From Geothrix paludis (lineage in GTDB: Bacteria; Acidobacteriota; Holophagae; Holophagales; Holophagaceae), in the NCBI RefSeq assembly GCF_022808815.1, contig NZ_JAKZLC010000004.1, positions 396,536 to 460,535 of the forward strand: a stretch of DNA of 64,000 nt. Reading direction: 5' to 3'. The position numbers and the translations under genes were made by a program. Positions 55,143-62,687 of this stretch are shown one piece after another. The stretch's first letter is position 1. Each line of letters opens with the position of its first letter. Under the pieces are notes generated by a model. That model saw only the letters and a list, made by a program, of their open reading frames with translations. It was not told where the DNA came from and made no database searches.

Positions 55143-55778
55143 CTTGTCTCGCTTTTCAATCGCGTTTCTTTGGCCCTCAGGTATGACTGAGCTATACATG
55201 GCTTCGATCTGCTTGGGTTGAGATATCAATGCATCGGTGATGATGTTGACGAGCCCAAACAGTTGAGTTGCAGTGGTGACATCGTCTTTCAAGTCCAACT
55301 GGCCAGGATGCACCGCGTTGTTGCCAACCACACGGACTATATCAAGAGCCTGTTGAATCTTGATCGGTAATCCAAGTTGGACGAGTGTGGCAATGTCGTC
55401 ATTGATGTTCTTACCCGGCTGTTTCAGATGTACACAAAGCTTTTGAATGCACAGGCGAAGTAGAGCGGAGGCTCCTCTTGGAGAGTTTTGCAAAATGGCA
55501 CGAGCTTCTTCAAAGTCGGCGGCGATCTCTTCGGGAAGATCGACATTTGGTGTTGGTGCGAGGTTGGCCTGTGGGAATTTGAGCTCCCCTTCTACCCAAA
55601 ACGACCACTTTCCACACCTATTGCATCGACACATCCAATACAAATCTGATGGACCATACTGATTTTGACCGGCAACGAGATAGGGCTTTCCCCAATGTTG
55701 AGTTGAGAACGCATGGCAGAACGGGCAATTAAACCCATCAAGGAGATACGTCGGAGGTGTGTATGGCACTTGGTGCAT
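55137..55778 (-). CDS. DUF4145-like protein with zinc ribbon (cassette gene)
   Basis: A 213-residue protein. CPFC (residues 18-21) and CRCNRC (50-55) form an N-terminal zinc ribbon. The C-terminal helical region (from ADFEEARAILQNSPRGASAL) with VRVVGNNAVHPG matches DUF4145, a family often found in restriction or defence contexts. No nuclease domain is attached, so the function is open. Stop inside attC. Confidence 0.75.
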   Translation of the reverse strand: MHQVPYTPPTYLLDGFNCPFCHAFSTQHWGKPYLVAGQNQYGPSDLYWMCRCNRCGKWSFWVEGELKFPQANLAPTPNVDLPEEIAADFEEARAILQNSPRGASALLRLCIQKLCVHLKQPGKNINDDIATLVQLGLPIKIQQALDIVRVVGNNAVHPGQLDLKDDVTTATQLFGLVNIITDALISQPKQIEAMYSSVIPEGQRNAIEKRDKA

Positions 55779-55792
55779 GTGGTACCTCGGAG

Positions 55793-55916
55793 GCCTAACG
55801 AATGAAGCTAACCGGACCCGCCTGCACCGAGGCGCTGAACGAAGCCGAGGAAGCGAAATGCTGAGAGAGAGCGGAAGGCAATGCAGGCGGGGTCCGAGTT
55901 GAGCGGAGGGTTAGGC
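55793..55916 (-). repeat. attC site
   Basis: 124 bp, cores GCCTAAC and GTTAGGC. Confidence 0.94.
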
Positions 55917-55932
55917 AACTTGGGCCACAATG

Positions 55933-56265
55933 CTATTTCATTTGAATACCGCGAAGCCGGTCGGCACGAGCCACCAATTTCCCTGATGGAGAGCGGAATT
56001 CTAAACTTCGAGCTTGGCCTGTTACGCAGGCATCAGCGTTTGCATACGTGGTGACGATCCCTTCCGTTTGCCGGTCGGACCAGGAGAAGTAGTCCTGTCC
56101 AAGGGTGACTACTACCCACCCGTCTTCTACTGCGACACTGGCGACGATATACGGGCGCATTTTGGCCAAGGCCTTTTTCGCAGCAGTCTTATCGCAAGCG
56201 TGAGCTTGGGTGGCCGTGAAAGTGGCGAGAACAACAACAAGAAGAAATCTGGTCAATCGCGCCAT
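55933..56265 (-). CDS. Secreted hypothetical protein (cassette gene)
   Basis: A 110-residue protein with a signal peptide ending THAHA-like (TQAHA, cleavage before C24). The mature part has two cysteines (ACDKTA and DACVTG) that could form a disulfide. The pattern VEDGWVVVTLGQDYFSWSD suggests a small alpha/beta fold. No family is recognised. Confidence 0.6.
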   Translation of the reverse strand: MARLTRFLLVVVLATFTATQAHACDKTAAKKALAKMRPYIVASVAVEDGWVVVTLGQDYFSWSDRQTEGIVTTYANADACVTGQARSLEFRSPSGKLVARADRLRGIQMK

Positions 56266-56292
56266 GACTACTCCTGTTTGGTTGATGAAGTT

Positions 56293-56416
56293 GCCTAACG
56301 AATGAAGCTAAGCGGCCGCGCCTGCACCGAGACGATGAGCGGAGCCGAGATAGCGAAATGTTGAGAGAGAGCGGGAGGCAATGCAGGCGGGGTCCGACTT
56401 GAGCGGAGGGTTAGGC
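56293..56416 (-). repeat. attC site
   Basis: 124 bp, cores GCCTAAC and GTTAGGC; GCTAAGCGG replaces GCTAACCGG and GACTTGAGC replaces GAGTTGAGC. Confidence 0.93.
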
Positions 56417-56815
56417 CCTACCGAGCAGGGCCAAGAGATTTGGTGGGTTGAATTGACGATGATTATTGTAAGGCTCAAGGCCGCCACTGCGCGCTGAATG
56501 GGCCTGGATTGCTGCGGAATCTCCGCCGGCCAGTGTTGGGCCAAGTCGATTTATTTCGCCTTGATGCCAATCGTGAAGGATATCGCCCATGTCGCGCTGG
56601 AACAGTTCTACGAAATCACTTTCGAAGAACGGCCACCGAACTGTGTAAGGAAAGGAGGCATAGGGTTCATGAGCGGCTACTACCCAGAGTTGGGAGCAAG
56701 TCTGGCAAATATCTAAACCGATAAAATTGCCACCCAACCCGGTTGAAGCGAATTTTGGCCCTCTGCCTGGTGGCCAAAGCTCGCGATTGGGTGCTTGGCA
56801 GATCTGACAGCTCAT
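56411..56815 (-). CDS. Hypothetical zinc-ribbon protein (cassette gene)
   Basis: A 134-residue protein with C3-x2-C6 and C37-x2-C40, a rubredoxin-type zinc site. The rest is soluble, with a Trp/Phe-rich stretch (FPYTVRWPFFESDFVELF). No family is recognised. Start 6 bp from one attC, stop inside the other, so it fills its cassette completely. Confidence 0.65.
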   Translation of the reverse strand: MSCQICQAPNRELWPPGRGPKFASTGLGGNFIGLDICQTCSQLWVVAAHEPYASFPYTVRWPFFESDFVELFQRDMGDILHDWHQGEINRLGPTLAGGDSAAIQAHSARSGGLEPYNNHRQFNPPNLLALLGRA

Positions 56816-56821
56816 GGGTGG

Positions 56822-56945
56822 GCCTAACGAATGAAGCTAACCGGACCCGCCTGCACCGAGGCGACGAGCGGAGCCGAGAAAGCGAGGAGTTGAGAGAGAG
56901 CGCAAGACAATGCAGGCGGGGTCCGAGTTGAGCGGAGGGTTAGGC
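56822..56945 (-). repeat. attC site
   Basis: 124 bp, cores GCCTAAC and GTTAGGC. Confidence 0.94.
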
Positions 56946-57206
56946 GTGTGACGAAAAGATGAAATGCTTGAGTAAATAGATTATTGCCGGGAGCCATAGG
57001 AAGAGGGAGATAAGGCAAAAGCCCAAACCCGCATAAATAGCTTCACTTCCACGATGGGTTACTAGTGGTGCACCTCTGCTAGGCCTTAGACGGATCTCTC
57101 GTTTGATAATTGCCTTCATACCGACTGCGAACAAAGTGATTCCAACCGCGCAACCGAGAAGCGCAAAACCGGGTGTAGGTGGGCTGGTGCTTGGAGTGTA
57201 GAGCAT
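56940..57206 (-). CDS. Hypothetical two-helix membrane protein (cassette gene)
   Basis: An 88-residue protein with helices around residues 13-32 (FALLGCAVGITLFAVGM) and 60-82 (LGFCLISLFLWLPAIIYLL), joined by a basic loop. Start 3 bp from attC and stop inside the next attC, so the entire cassette is coding plus attC. Confidence 0.65.
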   Translation of the reverse strand: MLYTPSTSPPTPGFALLGCAVGITLFAVGMKAIIKREIRLRPSRGAPLVTHRGSEAIYAGLGFCLISLFLWLPAIIYLLKHFIFSSHA

Positions 57207-57209
57207 GAC

Positions 57210-57333
57210 GCCTAACGAATGAAGCTAAGCGGCCCCGCCTGCACCGAGGCGATGAGCGGAGCCGAGATAGCGAAATGCTGAGAGAGAGCGGAAGGCAATG
57301 CGGGCGGGGTCCGGGTTGAGCGGAAGGTTAGGC
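57210..57333 (-). repeat. attC site
   Basis: 124 bp, cores GCCTAAC and GTTAGGC; GCTAAGCGG left box variant. Confidence 0.93.
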
Positions 57334-57364
57334 AGGCCACAGGACCCCGATGGGAGTAGAAGGG

Positions 57365-57601
57365 TTAATGAGCAAAGTTGACAAGTAAAGCTAAGGCATA
57401 CCCAGCAAAGTAAAGAGAGGCCGGTGTTCGATAACAGCTATCCCAACCAGCCCGGTACCAGATATAGAGACCGAGCAATGGAAATGGAACAAGGAGAAGG
57501 AGGAGAGCCCATAGGAGATCTTCTCTCTGCCAAATTTCGTAGGCATACCAGAGACCGCCGATGACGACGAGAATGACTGCGATGATGGCAACGATGTTCA
57601 T
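57365..57601 (-). CDS. Hypothetical membrane protein (cassette gene)
   Basis: A 78-residue protein with three hydrophobic stretches: 3-20 (IVAIIAVILVVIGGLWYA), 29-48 (LLWALLLLLVPFPLLGLYIW) and 62-76. Start 5 bp from attC. No family is recognised. Confidence 0.65.
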   Translation of the reverse strand: MNIVAIIAVILVVIGGLWYAYEIWQREDLLWALLLLLVPFPLLGLYIWYRAGWDSCYRTPASLYFAGYALALLVNFAH

Positions 57602-57606
57602 TGGCT

Positions 57607-57730
57607 GCCTAACGAATGAAGCTAACCGGACCCGCCTGCGCCGAGGCGCTGAGCGAAGCCGAGGAAGCGAGAAGCTGAGAGAGAGCGGAAGACAATGCAG
57701 GCGGGGTCCGAGTTGAGCTAAGGGTTAGGC
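57607..57730 (-). repeat. attC site
   Basis: 124 bp, cores GCCTAAC and GTTAGGC. Confidence 0.94.
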
Positions 57731-57742
57731 CGCCTGTTGGAA

Positions 57743-57922
57743 TCACAAGTTTCCTTGGTAACGAGCCGCTTCACGCCAACTGGCGAGAGCCTGGCTTTCG
57801 CTGCGCCCTTTGGTTTCGATGCGACGCCCATCGTAGTCGCCGATGGCAATCCAGACTGTTTTTGACTTCTGATGAACAGATACTTCGTAGGAGTGATCCC
57901 AAACTCGGACTGTGTGCTGCAT
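57743..57922 (-). CDS. Small soluble protein (cassette gene)
   Basis: A 59-residue protein with a perfect AGGAGG Shine-Dalgarno 6 bp before the ATG. It opens MQHTVRVWDHSYEVSVHQKS, continues with a VWIAIGDYDGRRIETKGRS hairpin and ends in a helix (SQALASWREAARYQG). It looks like a compact beta-beta-alpha fold. It is the only gene of its cassette. No family is recognised. Confidence 0.7.
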   Translation of the reverse strand: MQHTVRVWDHSYEVSVHQKSKTVWIAIGDYDGRRIETKGRSESQALASWREAARYQGNL

Positions 57923-57938
57923 GGATCCTCCTTGGGCG

Positions 57939-58062
57939 ACCTAACGAATGAAGCTAACCGGCCCCGCCTGCACCGAGGCGACGAGCGAAGCCGAGGAAGC
58001 GAGAGGATGAGAGAGAGTGAAAGGCAATGCAGGCGGGGTCCGAGTTGAGCGGAGGGTTAGGT
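57939..58062 (-). repeat. attC site
   Basis: 124 bp, cores ACCTAAC and GTTAGGT; it gives the TAA of the 256-residue gene. Confidence 0.94.
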
Positions 58063-58827
58063 TGCTGGGGCTTGCTGACCGAGAATACGGACATGCTCTT
58101 GGACGAGATCCCAATACGCCAAGAACCCTGAAATCATCTTAGGTGTTTGTTTCGCCAAGGCTTGTATTGCCTCTTTGGACGATAAGGGTGGCTCAAACCC
58201 AACAGTGATGGTTGTTCGGCCAGGTGCTGAAGGCACTCTATAAATGGAGTTTAAAATTCCAATATCAAGATGAGGAGAAATGGCGTGATTTTTTCTGTGG
58301 CGAAAGTTGCGCGTGCTCTTAAGGAAAGTGCTGTCGTTGATATTCTGGAGCGAGTCGAGAAGTGGAGTGATGGCCGGAAATAACGGTGATAAGGATTCTA
58401 GTGTTCTGTAATTGATGCGAGAATCATGTGGAATCTTTGAATTGGGAATGATTCCCATTGCAGAACCGGCGTGAAGCGATAGTTTCGTCGATGAAAAAAC
58501 CAACCTGTTTCGAAAAGAGTAAGGAAGTTGTAGCGCGGACATTAGAAGAGGCCATGTGAATTCATACCGAATGGCTATCCGCTCTTCTTCGTTGCGGCTT
58601 TGCAAGATTGGTTCCCAGACACTCAAACGTAATAAAGATCGAGAGAGATGGTTGCACTCATTGATCAGCTCTAGGGTGAATTCATTCACCATCATTTGAT
58701 AGATAAGTTCCGAGGCTTCAATAGCATAATTGTGTTGCAAGAATGGCTGTTCTGATGAGGGTTTGAGCCCCTGAATTCTTTCGCAATATTCAGAGTAGGC
58801 ATGCTTCACAGTAGCCGTGTAGTCCAT
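58057..58827 (-). CDS. Hypothetical protein (cassette gene)
   Basis: A 256-residue soluble, mostly helical protein from the ATG at 58827 (a TTG two codons earlier would overlap attC). The middle has SKIPHDSRINYRTLESLSPLF and a C-terminal part TPKMISGFLAYWDLVQEHV. The content is AT-rich. No family is recognised. Stop inside attC. Confidence 0.65.
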   Translation of the reverse strand: MDYTATVKHAYSEYCERIQGLKPSSEQPFLQHNYAIEASELIYQMMVNEFTLELINECNHLSRSLLRLSVWEPILQSRNEEERIAIRYEFTWPLLMSALQLPYSFRNRLVFSSTKLSLHAGSAMGIIPNSKIPHDSRINYRTLESLSPLFPAITPLLDSLQNINDSTFLKSTRNFRHRKNHAISPHLDIGILNSIYRVPSAPGRTTITVGFEPPLSSKEAIQALAKQTPKMISGFLAYWDLVQEHVRILGQQAPAT

Positions 58828-58832
58828 GAGCA

Positions 58833-58956
58833 ACCTAACGGATGAAGCTAACCGGCCCCGCCTGCACCGAGGCGCTGAGCGGAGCCGAGGTAGCGAGATG
58901 TTGAGAGAGAACGGAAGGCAATGCAGGCGGGGTCCGAGTTGAGCGGAGGGTTAGAC
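58833..58956 (-). repeat. attC site
   Basis: 124 bp, cores ACCTAAC and GTTAGAC (still GTTRRRY). Confidence 0.93.
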
Positions 58957-58977
58957 ATTCGTGAACCACGTTTACGG

Positions 58978-59793
58978 TCATTTCAGGACATCTTCGGTGC
59001 GACCTAAATAAGTAAGCTTAGTACCATCAAAGGAGAACATGCCCTTTCTAGTGGTGAAGAAATGAGGAGTACCACCAGGGTAGAGTTTCAGAACAGCCAG
59101 ATCGGTTTCGGGAGGAAGGTCTTCCTGCAGGGTATGGGTGTGATACCCACCTGCCGCATTTTTCTGGAGGGGGAGTTGGAGGAAGGATTTATGAAGAACC
59201 ACAGAATTTAGAATCTTCTTTCCATCTGAACTAATGGTGAGCCGGTAGTCGGAGCCGATCGGAATTATTTTCGCATCGCTGTTCGCAGGGAGTAGGTAAG
59301 CCGTGATTGTTCCATCGGTTTCTCGGAACACGCTGTAGTTCCAAGCACGATTGATCGGTGAAGGATATTTCTGTGCCAATGCCGCAGCATCAGCCAAATC
59401 GGGGAGTTTCATTAACTCTTCACTGATCGAAGGTATTTCATTTTGGAGGTTCATCTCATGAACCTCATCGGGTTTCCCAAGCGGAGCCCAGAACCCATAA
59501 GTAACTGCGAATCCTTCCGGTTGCTTTTCCGAGTCCCCGTCCTTTTTGAACCGACCGAAGAAAATGTACCGTCGTTCCTTGATTGGCATTTCGACCCAAA
59601 GACCTAGACGGGAAAGATCAGGTTTCTTTTCCATGAGAAGGTCTGTGGCTACCCATGCAAGCCGCTCATATTCAAAAATTTCTTGCCCGCGCTTCATATG
59701 TCGAGAGAGTTGTGCCTCAAGTTCAGGTGACACCTTTACCTGCGGTGCCTGAGCCTGAAGGGCAATCGATAGGAGAAGGATTAAGAATTTCAT
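58978..59793 (-). CDS. Secreted hypothetical protein with HxH motif (cassette gene)
   Basis: A 271-residue protein, the longest cassette product in the window. The signal peptide ends around residue 16 (SIALQAQA). Around residue 213 the sequence YHTHTLQEDLPPETD vaguely resembles a JAMM-type metal motif (HxH ... D), but the conserved serine is replaced by threonine and no partner glutamate is evident. The C-terminus repeats short strands (GMFSFDGTKLTYLGR). Function unknown. Confidence 0.6.
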   Translation of the reverse strand: MKFLILLLSIALQAQAPQVKVSPELEAQLSRHMKRGQEIFEYERLAWVATDLLMEKKPDLSRLGLWVEMPIKERRYIFFGRFKKDGDSEKQPEGFAVTYGFWAPLGKPDEVHEMNLQNEIPSISEELMKLPDLADAAALAQKYPSPINRAWNYSVFRETDGTITAYLLPANSDAKIIPIGSDYRLTISSDGKKILNSVVLHKSFLQLPLQKNAAGGYHTHTLQEDLPPETDLAVLKLYPGGTPHFFTTRKGMFSFDGTKLTYLGRTEDVLK

Positions 59794-59809
59794 GTGCGCA
59801 CCATGGAAT

Positions 59810-59933
59810 GTCTAACGAATGAAGCTAACCGGCCCCGCCTGCACCGAGGCGCTGAACGGAGCCGAGGAAGCGAGATGTTGAGAGAGAGCGAAAGGCAATG
59901 CAGGCGGGGTCCGAGTTGAGCGGAGGGTTAGGT
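59810..59933 (-). repeat. attC site
   Basis: 124 bp, cores GTCTAAC and GTTAGGT; it gives the TAA of the SnoaL-like gene. Confidence 0.94.
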
Positions 59934-60425
59934 TGCGGATCGTTGCTGTATGGGTGTGATTTGGGAATTACAAATCAACCACTTTTCGCCCGAACGGATG
60001 AATGTGTGGATGAAACGGTAGTGGAGGGTGAAGGCAACGCCAGCAGTGATCCCAGTCATTTTGACCTTCCCACTCACCAAGGCTGAATCACCGTACAGCC
60101 GGATGCTTTGATCTTCCACTGTGTATGGGTCAGTAGTCAGGTCGGCTGACTTGAATCCCTGGAGAAATGTTTCTTTGTTGTCCACTTCTCCACTGCTTCG
60201 AATGAGCCTGAAGTCATCAGTCAAAGCCGCCTCGATTGCCGATATGTCTTTATGGATGATGGCTTTTTCAAATTCACTAGCCTGCGATGCAAGCCCCGCG
60301 ATGACTTGTGCTTGAGATTCATGAGTTTGTTTCTGAACAGCGCCACAAGCTGTCAGGAATATAATCCCAGCGGACACAACGGACCGCCTTACGACTGAAT
60401 CTGGATGAAATTTCAACTGCAACAT
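59928..60425 (-). CDS. SnoaL-like (DUF4440) lipoprotein (cassette gene)
   Basis: A 165-residue protein from the ATG at 60425. The signal segment RSVVSAGIIFLTAC ends in a lipobox (C26). The mature domain is NTF2/SnoaL-like: AIIHKDISAIEAALTDDFRLI, then strands ending YRFIHTFIRSGEKWLICNSQ. Such domains bind or convert small ligands, but none can be named. The stop is inside attC. The longer frame upstream is attC sequence. Confidence 0.75.
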   Translation of the reverse strand: MLQLKFHPDSVVRRSVVSAGIIFLTACGAVQKQTHESQAQVIAGLASQASEFEKAIIHKDISAIEAALTDDFRLIRSSGEVDNKETFLQGFKSADLTTDPYTVEDQSIRLYGDSALVSGKVKMTGITAGVAFTLHYRFIHTFIRSGEKWLICNSQITPIQQRSAT

Positions 60426-60472
60426 ATTGATAACCTCCGAGTGCTGGAGTGCTAGTTCTGTGGGGGAAAGCA

Positions 60473-60596
60473 ACCTAACGAATGAAGCTAACCGGCCCAA
60501 CCGCAGCCGGACGTTGAGAGGGGAGAGGAAATCCCAACCAAGACGGGAGAGCGGAAGGCAAGGGCGGTTGGGTCCGAGTTGAGCTGAAGGTTAGGC
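60473..60596 (-). repeat. attC site, divergent arm with compensatory changes
   Basis: 124 bp, cores ACCTAAC and GTTAGGC. The left arm GGCCCAACCGC and right arm GCGGTTGGGTCC differ from all other sites yet still pair with each other, so folding rather than sequence is conserved. The loop region is unrelated to that of other sites. Confidence 0.9.
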
Positions 60597-60683
60597 CGAG
60601 ACGCTCGTTCTGACGTGACATGAACCGAGGCGACGGGAAAACCGAGCGGAGGTTGGAAAGAGCGAGGAAGGGCTTGCCACCAT
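60591..60683 (-). CDS. Possible 30-residue micro-ORF in an otherwise geneless cassette
   Basis: The cassette body between attC sites (60597-60773, 177 bp) has no frame longer than this that begins outside attC. The micro-ORF starts at ATG 60683, is Ser/Arg-rich (MVASPSSLFPTSARFSRRLG) and ends at the TAA in the attC core, like real cassette genes. No good Shine-Dalgarno is seen. It may be spurious; the cassette could carry a promoter or small RNA. Confidence 0.25.
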   Translation of the reverse strand: MVASPSSLFPTSARFSRRLGSCHVRTSVSA

Positions 60684-60773
60684 GAACGCACGCCCGCCAG
60701 GAAACTCAAAGCAGAACGGCCGAACAGGCGAATTGGCCGGCTGAACGGAATGCAGCCAGGTCTGCCATTCGAG

Positions 60774-60897
60774 GCCTAACGAAAGAAGCTAACCGGACCC
60801 GCCTGTGCCGAGGCGACGAACGGAGCCGAGGAAGCAGGAAGATGAGAGAGAGCGAAAGGCAATGCAGGCGGGGTCCGAGTTGAGCTAAGGGTTAGGC
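60774..60897 (-). repeat. attC site
   Basis: 124 bp, cores GCCTAAC and GTTAGGC; it gives the TAA of the next gene. Confidence 0.94.
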
Positions 60898-61239
60898 CGC
60901 TACGAGTGACCAAAGATGCACCGCAATCAAGAAACCTGAAATTGCGAGTGGTGGAAGGATTACCAAGATTAGCGCGGTCCAGAATTGAGCAGGTTGACCT
61001 ACTCGATTGATTGCAGACCCTCGAAGGTAGATGACGCCCGAGCGGAGTACAAACCAGGTGATGAAGATCGAGAAGGGGAACAAGGCGTAGCAAGCGATCA
61101 GGATTTGTGTGTGCTCTTGGCTATTGGCGGCAAAGGCGAGCAAGGCAAAGCCGACTAGGAAGCTGAGGATAATCCACCATGGATTAAGGTGGCTTTCTGG
61201 TTTGGCTTGGCGCGGTTTGTTTTTCCTTGCGCGTGGCAT
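60892..61239 (-). CDS. Hypothetical three-helix membrane protein (cassette gene)
   Basis: A 115-residue protein with a very basic N-terminus (PRARKNKPRQAK) and three hydrophobic segments: around 21-38, 46-66 and 87-113. Start 4 bp from attC and stop inside the next attC. No family is recognised. Confidence 0.65.
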   Translation of the reverse strand: MPRARKNKPRQAKPESHLNPWWIILSFLVGFALLAFAANSQEHTQILIACYALFPFSIFITWFVLRSGVIYLRGSAINRVGQPAQFWTALILVILPPLAISGFLIAVHLWSLVAA

Positions 61240-61243
61240 AGCG

Positions 61244-61367
61244 GCCTAACGAATGAAGCTAACCGGCCCCGCCTGCACCGAGGCGCTGAGCGGAGCCGAG
61301 GAAGCGAGAAGTTGAGAGAGAGCGGAAGGCAATGCAGGCGGGGTCCGAGTTGAGCGGAGGGTTAGGC
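61244..61367 (-). repeat. attC site
   Basis: 124 bp, cores GCCTAAC and GTTAGGC. Confidence 0.94.
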
Positions 61368-61396
61368 CGATCATAAACCAATCGTTGCTGAAGGCA

Positions 61397-61897
61397 TTAA
61401 AGCTGTGTTGTTTTTTCTGAATCAATAATATTTTCTACTTTAGAAATGATTTCCTGAATCTTCTCATCAAGATCAATTGCTATTGATTCTATGGATTTTA
61501 GGTCAATATCGGAATCACGCATTATATATAAAGTCTTTGTGTTATTAAATTTTTGGATATTAATATTTTCTAATATTTTTATCAATTTATCCAATTTATC
61601 AGTAGCGATGTTCTGTATTTTTACGACCACTTCTAAGGTTTCATTAGAAGATGATTTTATATTTTCGTTTCGTAAATGGCGGAGTAATAATTTGATTGTT
61701 TTGAGATGAAGTGAATATGCTTTGATTTGTTTTTTTAATGAAAAAGCTCGCCCCAATAGATTTGAAATTGATTGGGTGATTTCCCCATGGCGCCGTTCTT
61801 TCAGATTCTTGAGATGAACTACAAAAACTGCCAAGGCGCATATAGCTGAAACACTCGCAATCCCAATTGCAATCCATGTTGAGGCGGTCTGTGGCAT
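61397..61897 (-). CDS. Membrane-anchored coiled-coil protein (cassette gene)
   Basis: A 166-residue protein. One N-terminal transmembrane helix (WIAIGIASVSAICALAVFVV) is followed by about 130 residues of Lys/Ile/Asn-rich helix, probably coiled coil (KIQNIATDKLDKLIKILENI). The gene is strikingly AT-rich compared with every backbone gene and with other cassettes, suggesting recent arrival from a low-GC source. No family is recognised. Confidence 0.65.
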   Translation of the reverse strand: MPQTASTWIAIGIASVSAICALAVFVVHLKNLKERRHGEITQSISNLLGRAFSLKKQIKAYSLHLKTIKLLLRHLRNENIKSSSNETLEVVVKIQNIATDKLDKLIKILENINIQKFNNTKTLYIMRDSDIDLKSIESIAIDLDEKIQEIISKVENIIDSEKTTQL

Positions 61898-61920
61898 TTA
61901 CATTTCTCCTATGGACTGCA

Positions 61921-62046
61921 GCCTAACGAATGAAGCTAACCGGACCCGCCTGCACCGAGGCGATGAGCGGAGCCGAGGAAGCAAGAAGTTGAGAGAGAGA
62001 GCGGAAGGCAATGCAGGCGGGGTCCGAGTTGAGCTAGGGGTTAGGC
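61921..62046 (-). repeat. attC site
   Basis: 126 bp, cores GCCTAAC and GTTAGGC; a GAGAGAGAGA slippage in the loop adds 2 bp. Confidence 0.94.
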
Positions 62047-62556
62047 TTCACGGGGTCTATTGCGTAGGTGGAGGACAGTACCCTTTACGGCCCCCCAAAG
62101 AACGATCGCAATCGCAATGAACTGATCCCGCGGAGATAGATTTTTGAATGTTGGATATGGCATTGTTGAATTATGATCAACCCATAGATTTCGGCTGATT
62201 TCCTGAACCTTGTCTTTGTGGCGCGGGACGAGCGCTGCGTAAAGAGCTGAAATCGAATTGCCATCAAGCTTGGTTTCTAAATCATGAGCAAAACTATTTC
62301 GAAGCGTACCAATTGCTTTCAGGGATGGACCGTATTCCGTATTAATTCCTACGGCGATCGCAAGAATGACTGTGTTGAAGTAGTCTAAGTTTAATTTACT
62401 TCGATAGGAAGGTTCTCTCAATAAGGCATCAACAACCTCACAAAGGGCGCTTTCAATTCGAATATGGGCCCTTATGACCACGCCAAGGTCGTCCTCACGA
62501 AGTAGGTCAGCTACTAGGGCTGAAACTTCAGCTTCGTCAATTTCCGGGGTATCCAT
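62041..62556 (-). CDS. MltR/HEPN-like helical protein (cassette gene)
   Basis: A 171-residue all-helical protein. IRAHIRIESALCEVVDALL is followed by AIGTLRNSFAHD, which contains an R-x4-H motif like that of HEPN RNases and the MltR family. HEPN proteins often act in toxin or defence systems, but no nucleotidyltransferase partner is present. A C-terminal hydrophobic stretch (FIAIAIVLWGAVKGTVL) may be buried or membrane-bound. Stop inside attC. Confidence 0.6.
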   Translation of the reverse strand: MDTPEIDEAEVSALVADLLREDDLGVVIRAHIRIESALCEVVDALLREPSYRSKLNLDYFNTVILAIAVGINTEYGPSLKAIGTLRNSFAHDLETKLDGNSISALYAALVPRHKDKVQEISRNLWVDHNSTMPYPTFKNLSPRDQFIAIAIVLWGAVKGTVLHLRNRPREA

Positions 62557-62562
62557 GGTGAA

Positions 62563-62686
62563 GCCTAACGAATGAAGCTAACCGGACCCGCCTGCACCGA
62601 GGCGACGAGCGAGGCCGAGGAAGCGGAACGAAGAGAAAGAGCGGGAGGCAATGCAGGCGGGGTCCGAGTTGAGCGGAGGGTTAGGC
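62563..62686 (-). repeat. attC site
   Basis: 124 bp, cores GCCTAAC and GTTAGGC; loop reads AACGAAGAGAAAGAGC. Confidence 0.94.
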
Positions 62687-62687
62687 G

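Noticed and set aside
54998-55159. N-terminal extension of the anchored cassette protein through an entire attC
   Set aside because: The minus-strand attC frame happens to be open (PALNSDPACIAFRSL-type text recurs at most sites). A good Shine-Dalgarno and ATG lie after attC. Read-through fusions are possible but unsupported.
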